Shown here: piece by piece, positions 39,986-50,337 of the stretch | Position numbering within the stretch: the stretch's first letter is position 1 | How the letters are laid out: each line of letters begins with the position of its first letter | NCBI GenBank assembly: GCA_021613535.1 | Contig: CP075496.1 | Span: 1,178,001-1,242,000 of the forward strand | Origin: Adineta vaga | Lineage: Eukaryota; Rotifera | Length of the DNA: 64,000 bases | Direction of reading: 5' to 3' | The notes under the pieces: model-generated | The model's database searches: none | The model's input: only the letters and a program-made list of their open reading frames with translations | Told to the model about the DNA's origin: nothing | Program-made: the position numbers and the translations under genes

Positions 39986-41848
39986 ATGGCTTCATACATT
40001 TCTGCACTTTCACTTGTTATATTAGTATTAATTAGCGGTTGCTTTACCTTACCTATTACCGATAGTGAATTTTCCGAATTGACAACATCACCATTCGCTA
40101 TTGATTTAACAACAGAAAAAAGCTTTAATTTACGAGTAAGTTGAATTCATTCGTTTTTATTGAATAATTTTGTACGAAATATTTGATCTATTAGACAGTT
40201 GTTGGTGATGAAATAGCTACTACACCATTCAGTGATATTAAACGATCAGAAAATGAAGAAATCTTCTTGGAAACTACACCAGATTCGACCATATCTACAG
40301 AAGTTAAACGTTCATTATCTGAACATGATAACATTGACGTGACAACTGTTGGTGTTGAATTTGAATCCACTAGTGATGTTTCACGACAAGAACGTATGGA
40401 TCAAGGTTATCCAACTGAAGGATCGTTCACATATATGGGAACAACTGAAGAATCAATTAAACAAAAACGTGAAACGGAAGATTCGTCAATTCCCACATAT
40501 GAACAAACTACTGAAATTTTAGATACAATCACACATGGACATGAAGGTGATCATGAAAAACGTGAATTAAAAGATGAAGGATCAAATGACAGTGAAAAAC
40601 AATCACAATTCACAACAGGCTCCATAGTAAATAACAATGAAATGTGTATATTCTAAAGAAAAAATTTCTTCTTTCTCTTCCAGCCATTGTTCACATCAAC
40701 ATCATCAGCTGTTGCTCCAGAATTATATACACTTGAACCAACTGACTTTACTTCAATTCAAACATCAACACGAAAATACGTTGGTTCTTTTGAAGATGTT
40801 GAAGAAGAAAATGAAGAACACAAAACCCATGATAAACACGACAAGGAAGAGTCACGAAAACCTAGTCGAAAACCTGAAAAAGAGGAAGAACGAAAAGACA
40901 CCGAAGTTGAAGATGAAAAACATAGAGAAGAAGAACATGAACCAGAACACAAATTTGAAGATGAAGTTGAACCAAAACACAAACATGTACCTAAACCAGA
41001 ACTTAAACATAAACATAAACCAGCATTAGATGAAGATCATGAACTTGAACCAAAAGACAAACCAGAACTTAAACATAAACATAAACCAGCATTAGATGAA
41101 GATCATGAACTTGAACCAAAAGACAAACCAGAACTTAAACATAAACATAAACCAGCATTAGGTGAAGATCATGAATTTGAACCAAAAGATAAACCAGAAC
41201 ACAAACATAAACACGGACCTGCATCAGAAGAAGAACATGAACATGAACTTGAACCAAAAGATAAACATGAAGATCATCGTGACAGCCAAGAAGATAAAGA
41301 ACATAAAGATGAAAAATTGGTTGATTCAGATGAAAAGAAAAAACATTCAACATCCGACGAAAAAGTTTCCGAAGAATCAATTGATGGTAAAACATACGCC
41401 TTAGGAAAACTATTCGATCAAGAACCAAGAAAACGTCTTCCAAGTTATGCTGCCAATCTTGTTGAATCAGACGAAGCTGTTACCACTGAATCACGCAAAT
41501 CATCTACAACAACCGAAGCTTCAAATGAAATCAAAAAGCTTACCCAAGGTTCGACTCTTCTTCTCTTCATTCTAGCTGCATTTTTATTTTGCGCGTGTCT
41601 AACGGCGAGCACGCTCGCCTTCGTAAGTTCTTTTCAGAGTGAAAGAACAATTCGAGAAAGGAACTTTCTTTATTCATTTAAAATTTTCCTTTTTTTTCAA
41701 ATAATTTTCTAAATTTTCATTGTTTTTGTTTCTTTAGGTAAAGAATCGTCATAAATTGAATAGAAAAAGTCGAATTATTGAAATGGAAGCTCATTTGGAT
41801 GAACATTATTCTCATCCATTTCTATTTCATCAACATCATGAAAAATAA
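39986..41848 (+). CDS. repeat-rich acidic/basic single-pass membrane protein, unrecognised
   Basis: Four exons: 39986-40135, 40195-40626, 40684-41632 and 41738-41848; about 546 aa. A clear signal peptide (YISALSLVILVLISGCFT) is followed by a long Thr/Ser/Glu-rich extracellular region with dibasic sites (DIKRSE, VKRSLS). Then comes a charged Lys/His/Glu/Asp domain containing a 22-residue tandem repeat beginning KPELKHKHKPALDE. A TM helix (LLLFILAAFLFCACLTASTLAF) and a short basic His-rich tail complete it. The order is that of a type I membrane protein with a disordered, charge-patterned, His-rich ectodomain that might bind metal. No family is recognised. Confidence 0.75.
40993..41262 (+). repeat. 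66-bp tandem coding repeat, four units
   Basis: Units begin at 40993, 41059, 41125 and 41191. The first two are identical over the 66 bp, the third differs at three bases, and the fourth is diverged with a short insertion. The reading frame is kept throughout (22 residues per unit). Near-identity of units 1-2 points to recent expansion or homogenisation. Confidence 0.9.
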
Positions 41849-42007
41849 TTTAAATTTGTCCTTTTCTTTTTCAATCATCAGTTAGCTTTTCGAAATATTT
41901 TTAAATTTTATTAATGATTTTTTACTATTTACTTTTCTTTACTTATATATTTATTTTTTTTCAACGATTTAATAATAAAAAAATTGATTTATATTCGTTC
42001 ACATTAA

Positions 42008-42584
42008 TTAAACATATTGAACATTTGATGTTTGACGAATTCGATCTGCCGCATGAAATGTCAACATAATAATCATCAGTTGAATCACAAGCGTAATTTC
42101 AAATATCGATGAACTTCGACTATTTAAATGAATGCCATACGATGCTTCTATTATTGTTAAAAATTGAAAGAGAAAAGCGATGAATGTTAACAATGGAGTT
42201 ATATAACATGTGATCGAAGGTTTCGGTGGTAAATACATAAATGCAGTTAGAAAACAAAGAAAACATATAATTAATTGAAGCAATACTCCAACGATAGCTA
42301 GAGGAGCTGCATTATAGAATCGTTTAGAAAATATTGGAGGAGAATTTGCTTCAGAATTTATTTCTGCATACAGATTTTTTGTACAATGAGAATTTGAACA
42401 AGTTTGAAAGAGACCAATTGTATACAAACCAAGAGTTGACCCTATTGAGAAAGAGAAAATCAAATAATTGCATCATTATTGACTTACAATCAGCCGTTGA
42501 AATACTATAAAGACTCATTATAACACTTGTTAAACAAAATAAACCAGCGACAATCAAAATCACTCCAATTCTTCTTTCAACCAT
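42008..42584 (-). CDS. claudin/PMP22-like four-TM protein
   Basis: Two exons, 42584-42488 and 42441-42008, about 177 aa. TM1 is IGVILIVAGLFCLTSVIMS. The first extracellular loop carries a claudin-type pattern: a Trp formed across the splice junction, then STLGLYTIGLFQTC and SNSHC, reminiscent of W-GLW-C-C. TM2-TM4 follow (AIVGVLLQLIICFLCFL; ITPLLTFIAFLFQFLTII; ITLVIQLMIIMLTF). The short C-terminus ends QYV. Length is near claudin size. Assignment to claudins proper rather than a generic 4-TM group is tentative; the second Cys is more distant than usual. Confidence 0.65.
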
Positions 42585-42920
42585 TTCTACTTCGATATTT
42601 GAAGAATGTCCACTGAATATGAATAATCAAAATTTGCTTTTCACCATCTGTTGCCTAATCTTTTATTCATTCTATTTATCATAATCATGTATTCTGATGC
42701 GCTCTCAAAGCTTTGCTCTGAAATTGTCATTGCTATTTTATGAATCAAAACGAATTTGTCTATTCGAAACAACTATTAAGTTCTTTTCCAAAATCTTTGA
42801 CTTTCCATCACCGAACTGTGGACCTTTTCTTCCTACTAATTATGACAGTTTCTCAGCATACAATCAAGGAAGACAAATTCTTCTTGTAGCTTCAAAGATA
42901 TTTCTATGAGATGAATTTGA
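42585..42920. other. intergenic, no gene seen
   Basis: A/T-rich spacer between two minus-strand genes; a plus-strand frame at 42697-42909 is not supported by any family feature. Confidence 0.4.
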
Positions 42921-44462
42921 TTAGTATTTATTTGTTATTTTCGAAAAAGTGATTTTTGAAACTTTCTCCCAAAGATCCATAAAAACGAAACCATGAAATG
43001 TTTTTCTTAAATAAAGATATTCATTATAATTATAACAATTCCAAAAGTCTTCTTTTGTAAGATAAATATGTGCATATAAAGCAATTTTTCCATTAAATCG
43101 ACAAACTAATTTTTGTAATTCAATATTTGATTGTGGAAGATCTTGAATATTTCCATATAAACCAATATTCATAATAAAATCTTCATTTGATTTTGCCACA
43201 TTAAATAACGATTCATTCATTTGAAATGATCGAATAGGACAAAGCCAAATTTTATCTAAACCTTTATTCCCAGCCCAATGAAGAATATTTTCTGTATATT
43301 TTCTCGAAATATCAATATCTTGAAGCATACCTAATGATTCCCTTTTCTTATCTGATATTAACATTGCGATTTTATAAAGAATTTTCGTTTGAAAAAAATA
43401 ATTAAATATCCATCGAGAATATTTTTGATTTAATATAAAATTCAACAATGGAATCATATTTGCTAAACCTTCAATACCCCAAAATCCTCCTCGATCATAT
43501 CGAAAAAGATAATCAATTGTTGAAATATATTCTTCATAAATAATTTCACCATCTTGACAATAATTTTCTTGAAAAACTTTTTCTACATGTTGATAAAAGA
43601 ATGATGAAAAATAATTTTCTTTATAAATTTCAATATTTGATTGAAGTAATTCGACACAACCTCCTGACATTGAAATAATTCCATTGAAATTTTTCTTTGA
43701 AAAATAAATTCCATCTAAAACTTGATGATTACCAATCCAACTGAAAGGATTTCTCGAAGCAAAAATTTTCTCAACGGATTCGAAAAAATTTGTTACTTTC
43801 GAATGATAAGTATATTTTAAATGAATCCATTTAGTTGCGTCAATTAATTGAATACGAGCAGAAGCAATTAATGCAATTGTACCATTTGAACCAGGTATAC
43901 CATTCCATAAACGTAAATTATCATTCGAATTTATAATTTGACCATTACCAGTGATTAATTTTGCATTTAAAATCGTTTTATCAAATGTTCCATAGATAAA
44001 TGATGAACTTTCAATCGCAATTCCTTGTATAGCACCACCGATTGTTATGGATTTAAATTCAGGTATAACACATGGTAATAAATTGTATTTTAATGTTTCA
44101 TTTACTAAATCTTCAAATGTAACTAAAGATTCAACATCAACATATTTTTCTTGTGAATTAATTTCAATAATTGAATTTAATAATGAGATATTTAAACGAT
44201 ATTTTCCTTTTTTATATTCTGATGATCTTGATGAATGTCCATCACCTAATTTACGATCAAGAACGATTTCAATATTTGAATTATGTTTTGTTAAAGTATA
44301 AATTTGATTTGCAATTTGATTTATATCATTTTCGTGTTGTTGACGAATTTTATATTTACATTGTTTTTGATTAATCTTAAAAATACCAAATGGAATATCG
44401 AATAATAAGATCAATAAATCATAAAATATTGAAAATATTAATTGTAATTTTTCACAGAACAT
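42921..44462 (-). CDS. DHCR24-like FAD-dependent oxidoreductase, intronless
   Basis: One uninterrupted 513 aa frame. The N-terminus is hydrophobic (IFSIFYDLLILLFDIPFGIF), as in the membrane-anchored delta24-sterol reductases. The FAD-binding (PCMH) region has KYVDVESLVTFEDLVNETL, LPCVIPEFKSITIGGAIQGI and AIESSSFIYGTFD, closely following the GG-x-IxGxGIESSS-YG pattern of DHCR24. C-terminal parts also match (NKGLDKIWLCPIR; KIALYAHIYLTKEDFWNCYN). Length is like human DHCR24 (516 aa). Family members reduce the sterol side-chain double bond with NADPH, but the sequence is divergent and the substrate is uncertain. Lack of introns in a 1.5 kb gene stands out here. Confidence 0.8.
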   Translation of the reverse strand: MFCEKLQLIFSIFYDLLILLFDIPFGIFKINQKQCKYKIRQQHENDINQIANQIYTLTKHNSNIEIVLDRKLGDGHSSRSSEYKKGKYRLNISLLNSIIEINSQEKYVDVESLVTFEDLVNETLKYNLLPCVIPEFKSITIGGAIQGIAIESSSFIYGTFDKTILNAKLITGNGQIINSNDNLRLWNGIPGSNGTIALIASARIQLIDATKWIHLKYTYHSKVTNFFESVEKIFASRNPFSWIGNHQVLDGIYFSKKNFNGIISMSGGCVELLQSNIEIYKENYFSSFFYQHVEKVFQENYCQDGEIIYEEYISTIDYLFRYDRGGFWGIEGLANMIPLLNFILNQKYSRWIFNYFFQTKILYKIAMLISDKKRESLGMLQDIDISRKYTENILHWAGNKGLDKIWLCPIRSFQMNESLFNVAKSNEDFIMNIGLYGNIQDLPQSNIELQKLVCRFNGKIALYAHIYLTKEDFWNCYNYNEYLYLRKTFHGFVFMDLWEKVSKITFSKITNKY

Positions 44463-45015
44463 TTTCTTTTTGTATTTTATTTATTCTACTCAATGATCGC
44501 TTATTTATTCATTTTTTTTATCTTGAATTCTTATTGGTCGATTTACTTTTCTTATCATATCTTAATATCCGTCAAATGGTTATTATTCGAGGTATATAAT
44601 ACTTCATTTTCCGTTGGAATTTTTATTCTAAAATAATCTCGAATTCAATTTCATTTTTATATCAATGTTCTCTCGTTTATTTTTTCATATGTAAATTCTT
44701 CTTGCTATCGAATAGATATTCCACTATAGTAAAAATGATTCTATCTAGAAGGAAATGATGAGTTGTGATGGAATCCTCATTATCGTATGTTATAGAGTAC
44801 GGATGTATGTATAGGTGAGATCTTTTCGTTGGCTAACAATTAGATTGGTAAAAATATCAAATAGATCTCATAATTAGAACGTAAAATAAAGTATTCATTA
44901 AATTGTACTTAATGATCGAAAACCGCGGATAAATATCTATAAAAACTTCCATGACAACCAGCATTTCTCTTCATTCTAATCTTCTGTTTCATCTTTTAAT
45001 CACAATTCTTCTCAA
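44463..45015. other. divergent intergenic region
   Basis: About 550 bp between divergent starts; should hold promoters of the DHCR24-like gene and the CX3C peptide gene. No further gene or RNA structure recognised. Confidence 0.4.
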
Positions 45016-45524
45016 ATGTTTATAAGTAAATCAAATTAGATTTGATTCTAACAATGATCTATTTTCTTATATTTAGATTCTCTATTGTTCATCACAATCA
45101 TTTTGGATACAGTTTATTCATTTAGTGATAGTAATCAATCAGTATCTCTTCGTTCACGACGCCATGGATCACAACAGATTGAGTACATCAAAGTATGTAT
45201 AGACCATTGTATTACATCATCGGCTAATACAGAGACTCGAAATGTTTATAAATTACATGAACTACGTGTAAGTCAAGTGAATATTTCATAGAAAAGAAAG
45301 TAAAAAGAATACATTTATAGAAAATGTGCAGTGAACTTTGTGAAAAAGAAGCAAATCGAATTGATAAACTTCCTAATCAACATAAAGTAATTGATTATCA
45401 TCGTTCATTACAAGCCATGTCATCAAAACAACATGATTGTGAATTGAAATGTTTTGTAAATAATAGTTCATTACGATTAAAACAACGAAAAGAATTATGT
45501 CGACAACAATGTGCACGATTTTAG
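45016..45524 (+). CDS. secreted cysteine-rich peptide with four CX3C motifs
   Basis: Three exons, 45016-45025, 45077-45267 and 45321-45524; about 134 aa. The tiny first exon (10 bp) completes a signal peptide, MFINSLLFITIILDTVYSFS. The mature part contains eight Cys arranged as four CxxxC motifs: KVCIDHCI, KMCSELCE, HDCELKCF and ELCRQQCA. They sit in predicted helices, a pattern of helical hairpins cross-linked by CX3C pairs. Basic and polar residues dominate the spacers. I recognise no named family. The secretion signal and paired-Cys pattern make a secreted, disulfide-stabilised peptide likely. The second intron follows phase 0 after ELR. Confidence 0.75.
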
Positions 45525-45783
45525 ACAAATTTCTTCGAACGATTATTTTTCTTTCCTTTCCTTCGAATAAATCGAATTTTGTTCAACAAATGTGTTCATA
45601 CACTTGAATGAATATAATCATTGCCCGAGGAAACGATTAGATACTTACGACGTTGATATCACGCGATTTAACTGTTGTCGATGATGACACTTATAATAAC
45701 AAGTTGATTTCATATATACACATTCTTCTTCTTTTCTAAATCAAAGATACATACAACATGAAGAACAATATTTAAATGAAAAC
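45525..45783. other. short convergent gap
   Basis: A/T-rich convergent spacer; a box-C-like GATGATGA near 45677 has no matching box D or stem. Confidence 0.4.
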
Positions 45784-46380
45784 TTAAGCATCTATATCAG
45801 TGATATTATTTTGAGTTTTTTTCAGAATTGATCGAAATACTTTCCATGGTTGAACATTACTATCATTTGTTATGATTTCATAATTTTTCTCTTGAAATTG
45901 TTTCTCCGATAGAATTATTGGTTTATTAACATGATGTTGTAAGAAATAAAGTAGAAGAATTTCTCCGTAGATAAATAATTTGAGAATTACTGAAACAATA
46001 ATTAAACAAATATTGATTGGTAAAAAATAATTAGTTGTTGAAGAACATGGTGAACTAATTAGTCCAATAAGTACAAGAAAACTTATAATAATAATCGTAG
46101 TCGCAAATAAAGTCGAACAAACATGAATAACAAATGTTAAACAACATGATATTAGATTTTGTTTCCATAGAAGTATCCAAATACTAATTGGTGCTGCTAT
46201 TAATGATGGTAATGACCAAAAACCAACACCAATATGATATGCACATGTTTCAGTTGCTGTTAATGTTATTTGTAAGCCTAATATTGCTAATACACAACAT
46301 AATTGAATTATTGAAAAAGTAAAATGAATTAAAACATAAAAAATCGATTGAAATCGTCTTTTAATCGACATAGTTTCCAT
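45784..46380 (-). CDS. four-TM membrane protein, unrecognised
   Basis: Single exon, 198 aa. Four hydrophobic spans: VLIHFTFSIIQLCCVLAIL, GFWSLPSLIAAPISIWILLW, STLFATTIIIISFLVLIGLI and FLPINICLIIVSVILKLFIY, with a cytoplasmic C-terminal tail of about 45 residues. A loop with CAYHIGVGFW resembles tetraspan/MS4A-like bdelloid proteins, but no diagnostic motif (such as the tetraspanin CCG) is present. Function unknown. Confidence 0.65.
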   Translation of the reverse strand: METMSIKRRFQSIFYVLIHFTFSIIQLCCVLAILGLQITLTATETCAYHIGVGFWSLPSLIAAPISIWILLWKQNLISCCLTFVIHVCSTLFATTIIIISFLVLIGLISSPCSSTTNYFLPINICLIIVSVILKLFIYGEILLLYFLQHHVNKPIILSEKQFQEKNYEIITNDSNVQPWKVFRSILKKTQNNITDIDA

Positions 46381-46796
46381 TTATTATAAAAAGAAAATGT
46401 TCAGTTTCTTCTACCAGTTCATTGATTAAAAGAAAAAAAGGTCATCAACACGACAACGGTAGAATGAGTAACATAGTTTTCACTTTTTCTTCTTCTTCTT
46501 CTTCTTCTATATTCATATGAAACACTGCATGCGAGAGAGCAGAACTTAACAACAGGCGTCAGAAAAAGAATTTTTTTTTAATAGAGAACGAGCAAAAGAG
46601 AGAAAGTAAAATACTTCATCATGTTCATATAATTGATTATTAGAGAACATTGAATTTCATTAGTTTTATTGTATTTGTCAAATATTTGTTTCCTACTGAT
46701 TCCTTTATTTAATTATACATATGAAATAGTCTATAGAAGAAGAAGAAAAATAAATCGAAATACAATAAAACAAAAACATATCTGATATAATGACAA
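46381..46796. other. intergenic, simple repeat
   Basis: Contains a (TTC)n microsatellite at about 46488-46507; otherwise A/T-rich without gene support. Confidence 0.4.
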
Positions 46797-48391
46797 TTAA
46801 TTACTGTTTTGTATTAAATAATCATCGGTTGAAAGAGATTTTCCTACTTTAATTGAATCTAAATGAACAGACTTTTCTTTCTTAAAGAAAATTAAAAATC
46901 CAAAACTCACCTATAACCCATTGTTCTTGAACTTGAGGATGAACAATTACTTGAAGTATCTTTGACGATCGACCAACAATAATTTTAGCACGTTCTCGAT
47001 TGACTGTAATCTTTCAAAAAGGCAAATTTTTAATCAAAAATTTCATCCAATATCTATTAACTTACATTTCCACCTAATAATGTAATTAATTTAACTAATA
47101 ATTCACGTTGTTGAACAAGAGATGTTAAATAAATCAATCCACATTGATTAAATAATTGAATCGATGTTCTTTGTTGACGAAATTTACGATAAATATTTAA
47201 TGATGGATTTGAATTAAAGAAATTTTTTGGTTCAAATTTATTTACACGTAACCATTCACCAATACGTGATGAAGATTTTAACCATTCAAATGAGACAAGA
47301 CGACTATAAATCAGATTAAATATAAATTATTCTCTTAAAGGTTTCATATAACACTTATTCAAATTCAAAAGAATATGATTAGTCAATATTGACAGATGTA
47401 TTATAAATGAATCTATTGAAAGTTTTAGACATTTAGTCTAAAGAAGTGCAATTCATATTACTTACGATGTCGAATATCTTTTAGGTTTCGAACATAAACT
47501 TAAAGAAACTGTGCATATTAACTCAACATTACTAAAAAACTGTATGATTTCTAATGATAAATACTATAACTAACCATCCATAGATCAATGCGAGAATAAG
47601 ATCAAGTGTGACCATCATTTGAGAATTATCGTTGGGTAGAATAATATGTGTTGTAGTAATATCAATGATTTCTGATGTAAAACAATCACCCATACGACGA
47701 GTTAATCGTTTTGCTTCTTCAATTTGACTAAAATATCAAATAAAGACAAAAGAAAATGTTATTATTTTGAAAATTGAATACAAACAATGATGTAAAACCA
47801 TAAAAAACAAATGAATAATTTGCTGGTGAATGTGGAAGATCTTTGATGGATGAAAATCGATTATTTAATTTACTATCAGTTAATTTTTCTGGATATTTAG
47901 CTTGAATAGTTTGAGATAAGACCATAAGTGGAGGTGGACGAAGAAAATATCGATCTTGTTCATCATTGTCAGATATGTCTAATAGAACAGGTGATTGAAT
48001 TTGATTATTTATTTCTTGTAAAGGTGTGACATTTGTAAATGATGAATTATCAAATGTTGTTAATCGTTGTTTTTTCGTATTTCGTAAAATTGTTATGAAA
48101 TTTTCATTGGTTTGAAATGGATTTATAGATGTTCGTGAAAGTAAAACAGGAGAAGATATGGGTGTTGATTGAGGACGTGTTATAAATGCTGCATATTCTT
48201 GTTGACTATCATAATCAATTGATATTGAAGGAGAAGCAACGATTGGATTTAACGGACTTGAACCATGACGAACAGTCTATAGTTGATAAATGAAAAATTA
48301 AAATTAATCAATATGTTAAATCTTTTTTCGATTATTTTACATTTGTAAAATGAATAATTGGCGATGATTGAGATTGGGATGGAATACTCAT
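46797..48391 (-). CDS. BRCT-repeat protein, microcephalin (MCPH1)-like
   Basis: Six exons: 48391-48341, 48277-47786, 47727-47575, 47303-47066, 47010-46911 and 46858-46797 (the inner edges of the first pair are approximate). The N-terminal part is disordered and Ser/Pro-rich (SPLNPIVASPSISIDYDSQQ), with many SP/TP sites. Two BRCT domains follow: VFYGFTSF, then RMGDCFTSEIIDITTTHIIL and LVSFEWLKSSSRIGEWL; and GLIYLTSLVQQRELLVKLIT, GGNITVNRERAKIIVG, ending WVIDSIKVGKSLSTDDYLI. The order matches the tandem C-terminal BRCT pair of microcephalin, a DNA-damage and chromosome-condensation protein. No N-terminal BRCT1 is seen. A 66-bp in-frame potential cassette exon lies in the 271 bp intron between exons 3 and 4. 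Confidence 0.75.
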
Positions 48392-48651
48392 GATTAAATA
48401 ATACTATTTTATATCACAAAAGATCGTTTTTAGATTAGAGACTAGAGAGAGATTAAAAATGAATTATCTTTGTTTCACGCATGATGATTCATTATGTTTA
48501 ATTCGATTAATTTAACATATTTATGCATTCTGTCGAAATGTTTAATTTTATTAATGAATATTTCTAAAAGTTATAATTTGTGATAAAATCAAAGTCAACA
48601 ACAAATCATATTCCTTATACTCAATAGAATAGATCAAAGACAATTGATATA

Positions 48652-49377
48652 TTAAATTATTTTATGAATTGGTCGATTATCAATAAGCCAATGTTTAATA
48701 TTCCATGGAAAATAACAAGAAATTTTATAAGGCAATGCTTTATTATAAGATTTCGGATATCTTGCTTTGATAAATTCCATTGGAGGATAAGGAGCTGAAA
48801 CATAACCACCAGCAAATGGTACTGAAACTGTTTTATCAATAAAACTTGCGTTAAAATCATTCACATATTCTTCAAATAAATCAAATTTTCGATTAACTGA
48901 TTTCGTATATTTAAAACCACCACCATCAATAGATATTTTATCCCAACTATAAACATCTGCTTGTACACCTTCATAAACTAAAACTGCCGCATTTAACAAC
49001 ATATTATATCTTTCTTTCGCAATTTTTTGTGCTTTTCCACCATTATGAAGTAAATAAGCAAATTTTCTATCAAATGAAACATCAGCATCATGATCCCACA
49101 TAAGAATATGTTCATATCTTAATGCTCCAAGAAGTGTTCCATAATCAATCCAATGTGTAACATTTAATTCTGTCATAATTTCTGAAAATGCTTTTACCAT
49201 ATATGCTAATTTCTCACGATTAGCTAAAGGTGTTAAACAAGGATCACTTGCTTCCCATGACATCATGAAATACACTGATAAACCAAGAAGAAATAACAGA
49301 CAAATATTTAGAATAATAAAATATTTTTTAAAACAAACATTTCGTCGATAAAATCGACGAGTTTGACCAATTGTCAT
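48652..49377 (-). CDS. LicD/fukutin-like phosphotransferase, type II membrane protein
   Basis: Single exon, 241 aa. A short cytoplasmic basic N-terminus (RRFYRRN), then a TM anchor (YFIILNICLLFLLGLSVYFM) and a luminal LicD-type nucleotidyltransferase-fold domain: WIDYGTLLGALRYEHILMWD, then HDADVSF with the metal-binding Asp pair, and FKYTKSVNRKFDLFE. The end AGGYVSAPYPPMEFIKARYP is typical of the family's C-terminal part. LicD/fukutin enzymes transfer phosphocholine or ribitol-phosphate to glycans in the Golgi or cell surface; the exact substrate here is unknown. Length is short but complete. Confidence 0.8.
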   Translation of the reverse strand: MTIGQTRRFYRRNVCFKKYFIILNICLLFLLGLSVYFMMSWEASDPCLTPLANREKLAYMVKAFSEIMTELNVTHWIDYGTLLGALRYEHILMWDHDADVSFDRKFAYLLHNGGKAQKIAKERYNMLLNAAVLVYEGVQADVYSWDKISIDGGGFKYTKSVNRKFDLFEEYVNDFNASFIDKTVSVPFAGGYVSAPYPPMEFIKARYPKSYNKALPYKISCYFPWNIKHWLIDNRPIHKII

Positions 49378-49989
49378 TAGTAGAAATTTGCATATAAAAA
49401 AATCGATGGTGACTTGAAGATATTGATTAACTACGTTCGAAAATTTTCATGTAAGCGATAAACGATCGATTTATAATCAAATATGAATACATTATGTAAT
49501 TTATATGCACAATTATATCGATCAGCTTATATTTGTCTTTGTTCTTTAGTTGAGATTTAAAAAAATCATATATAACAATATAATATTTGTATGAGAAAGA
49601 AAGGTAATAGAGCGAAACTGTAAATACAGAAAAACGAATGAAAAGAAAAAAGAACATCGAACAATGAAGGATATATATATAGATACATTGATTGTCGAAT
49701 GATTGTTTGATGGTTTAGAAAACTTTTTGAAAAATTAACTTCAATAAGAGATTTCGAAAGAGACTTTTTAGATGAACGATTAAGTTTTATTTTTCCTTCA
49801 TCAGTTACCATATCATATATTTGAAAATATGATGTTCGTAATGAAAGTATTCATTATAGGTAATACAGTCAACTTGATATTTAGCGATTTCACTTTCTCC
49901 ATTTCGTTGTTTTTTACAGTTGATTGAATAAAAATTGATAATGAATTTCTATAAATAATCGAAATTCAGTATGTTTGTGTTTGGTGGAA

Positions 49990-50320
49990 TTGGTTTTGGA
50001 TATTATATTATCCACGTCAAGTTTTGATTCTTCTTGGTTCACCAGTAAATGATGATATGTATATTTGAATGTTTGGTTTACTTGCAGGGATTTTAGGAAT
50101 TAATTATTTAGCGATGGCTCAATATTCAGCAATTGTTTTCTTTAAAGTCTCAATTGTTATGCGATATTTCGCGTCAATATTTATGATTTATTTAGTTATC
50201 AATGAAATGGCATCGAAAAGTAAGTTTATTATTAATAGCATATGGATATATTATTGCAGCAACATGGACATTTCTTGCACTTATTTACAATAATTCTGTT
50301 AACAAGAAATACAGAACATG
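49990..50320 (+). pseudogene. broken multi-TM membrane protein fragment
   Basis: A coherent hydrophobic protein is interrupted. LYYPRQVLILLGSPVNDDMY runs into an in-frame TGA (50066-50068). The frame then continues MFGLLAGILGINYLAMAQYS and FFKVSIVMRYFASIFMIYLV. After ASK the sense moves to another frame (LLLIAYGYIIAATWTFLALI), which ends at a stop. There is no credible start upstream. A 40-bp intron could replace the shift, but not the TGA. It converges on the wax-synthase-like gene 18 bp away. Read as a decayed copy of a small 4-TM protein. Confidence 0.6.
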
Positions 50321-50337
50321 AACTTGGTACTTTTTTT

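Noticed and set aside
40637-41443. Extra open frames on both strands over the repeat region
   Set aside because: Shadows produced by the 66-bp coding repeat.
46554-46624. Minus-strand ATGATGA and CTGA pair
   Set aside because: Sequences outside the boxes do not pair, so no closing stem.
49427-49811. Minus-strand open frames upstream of the LicD-like gene
   Set aside because: Low-complexity hydrophobic or polar sequence, no acceptor leading into the LicD frame.
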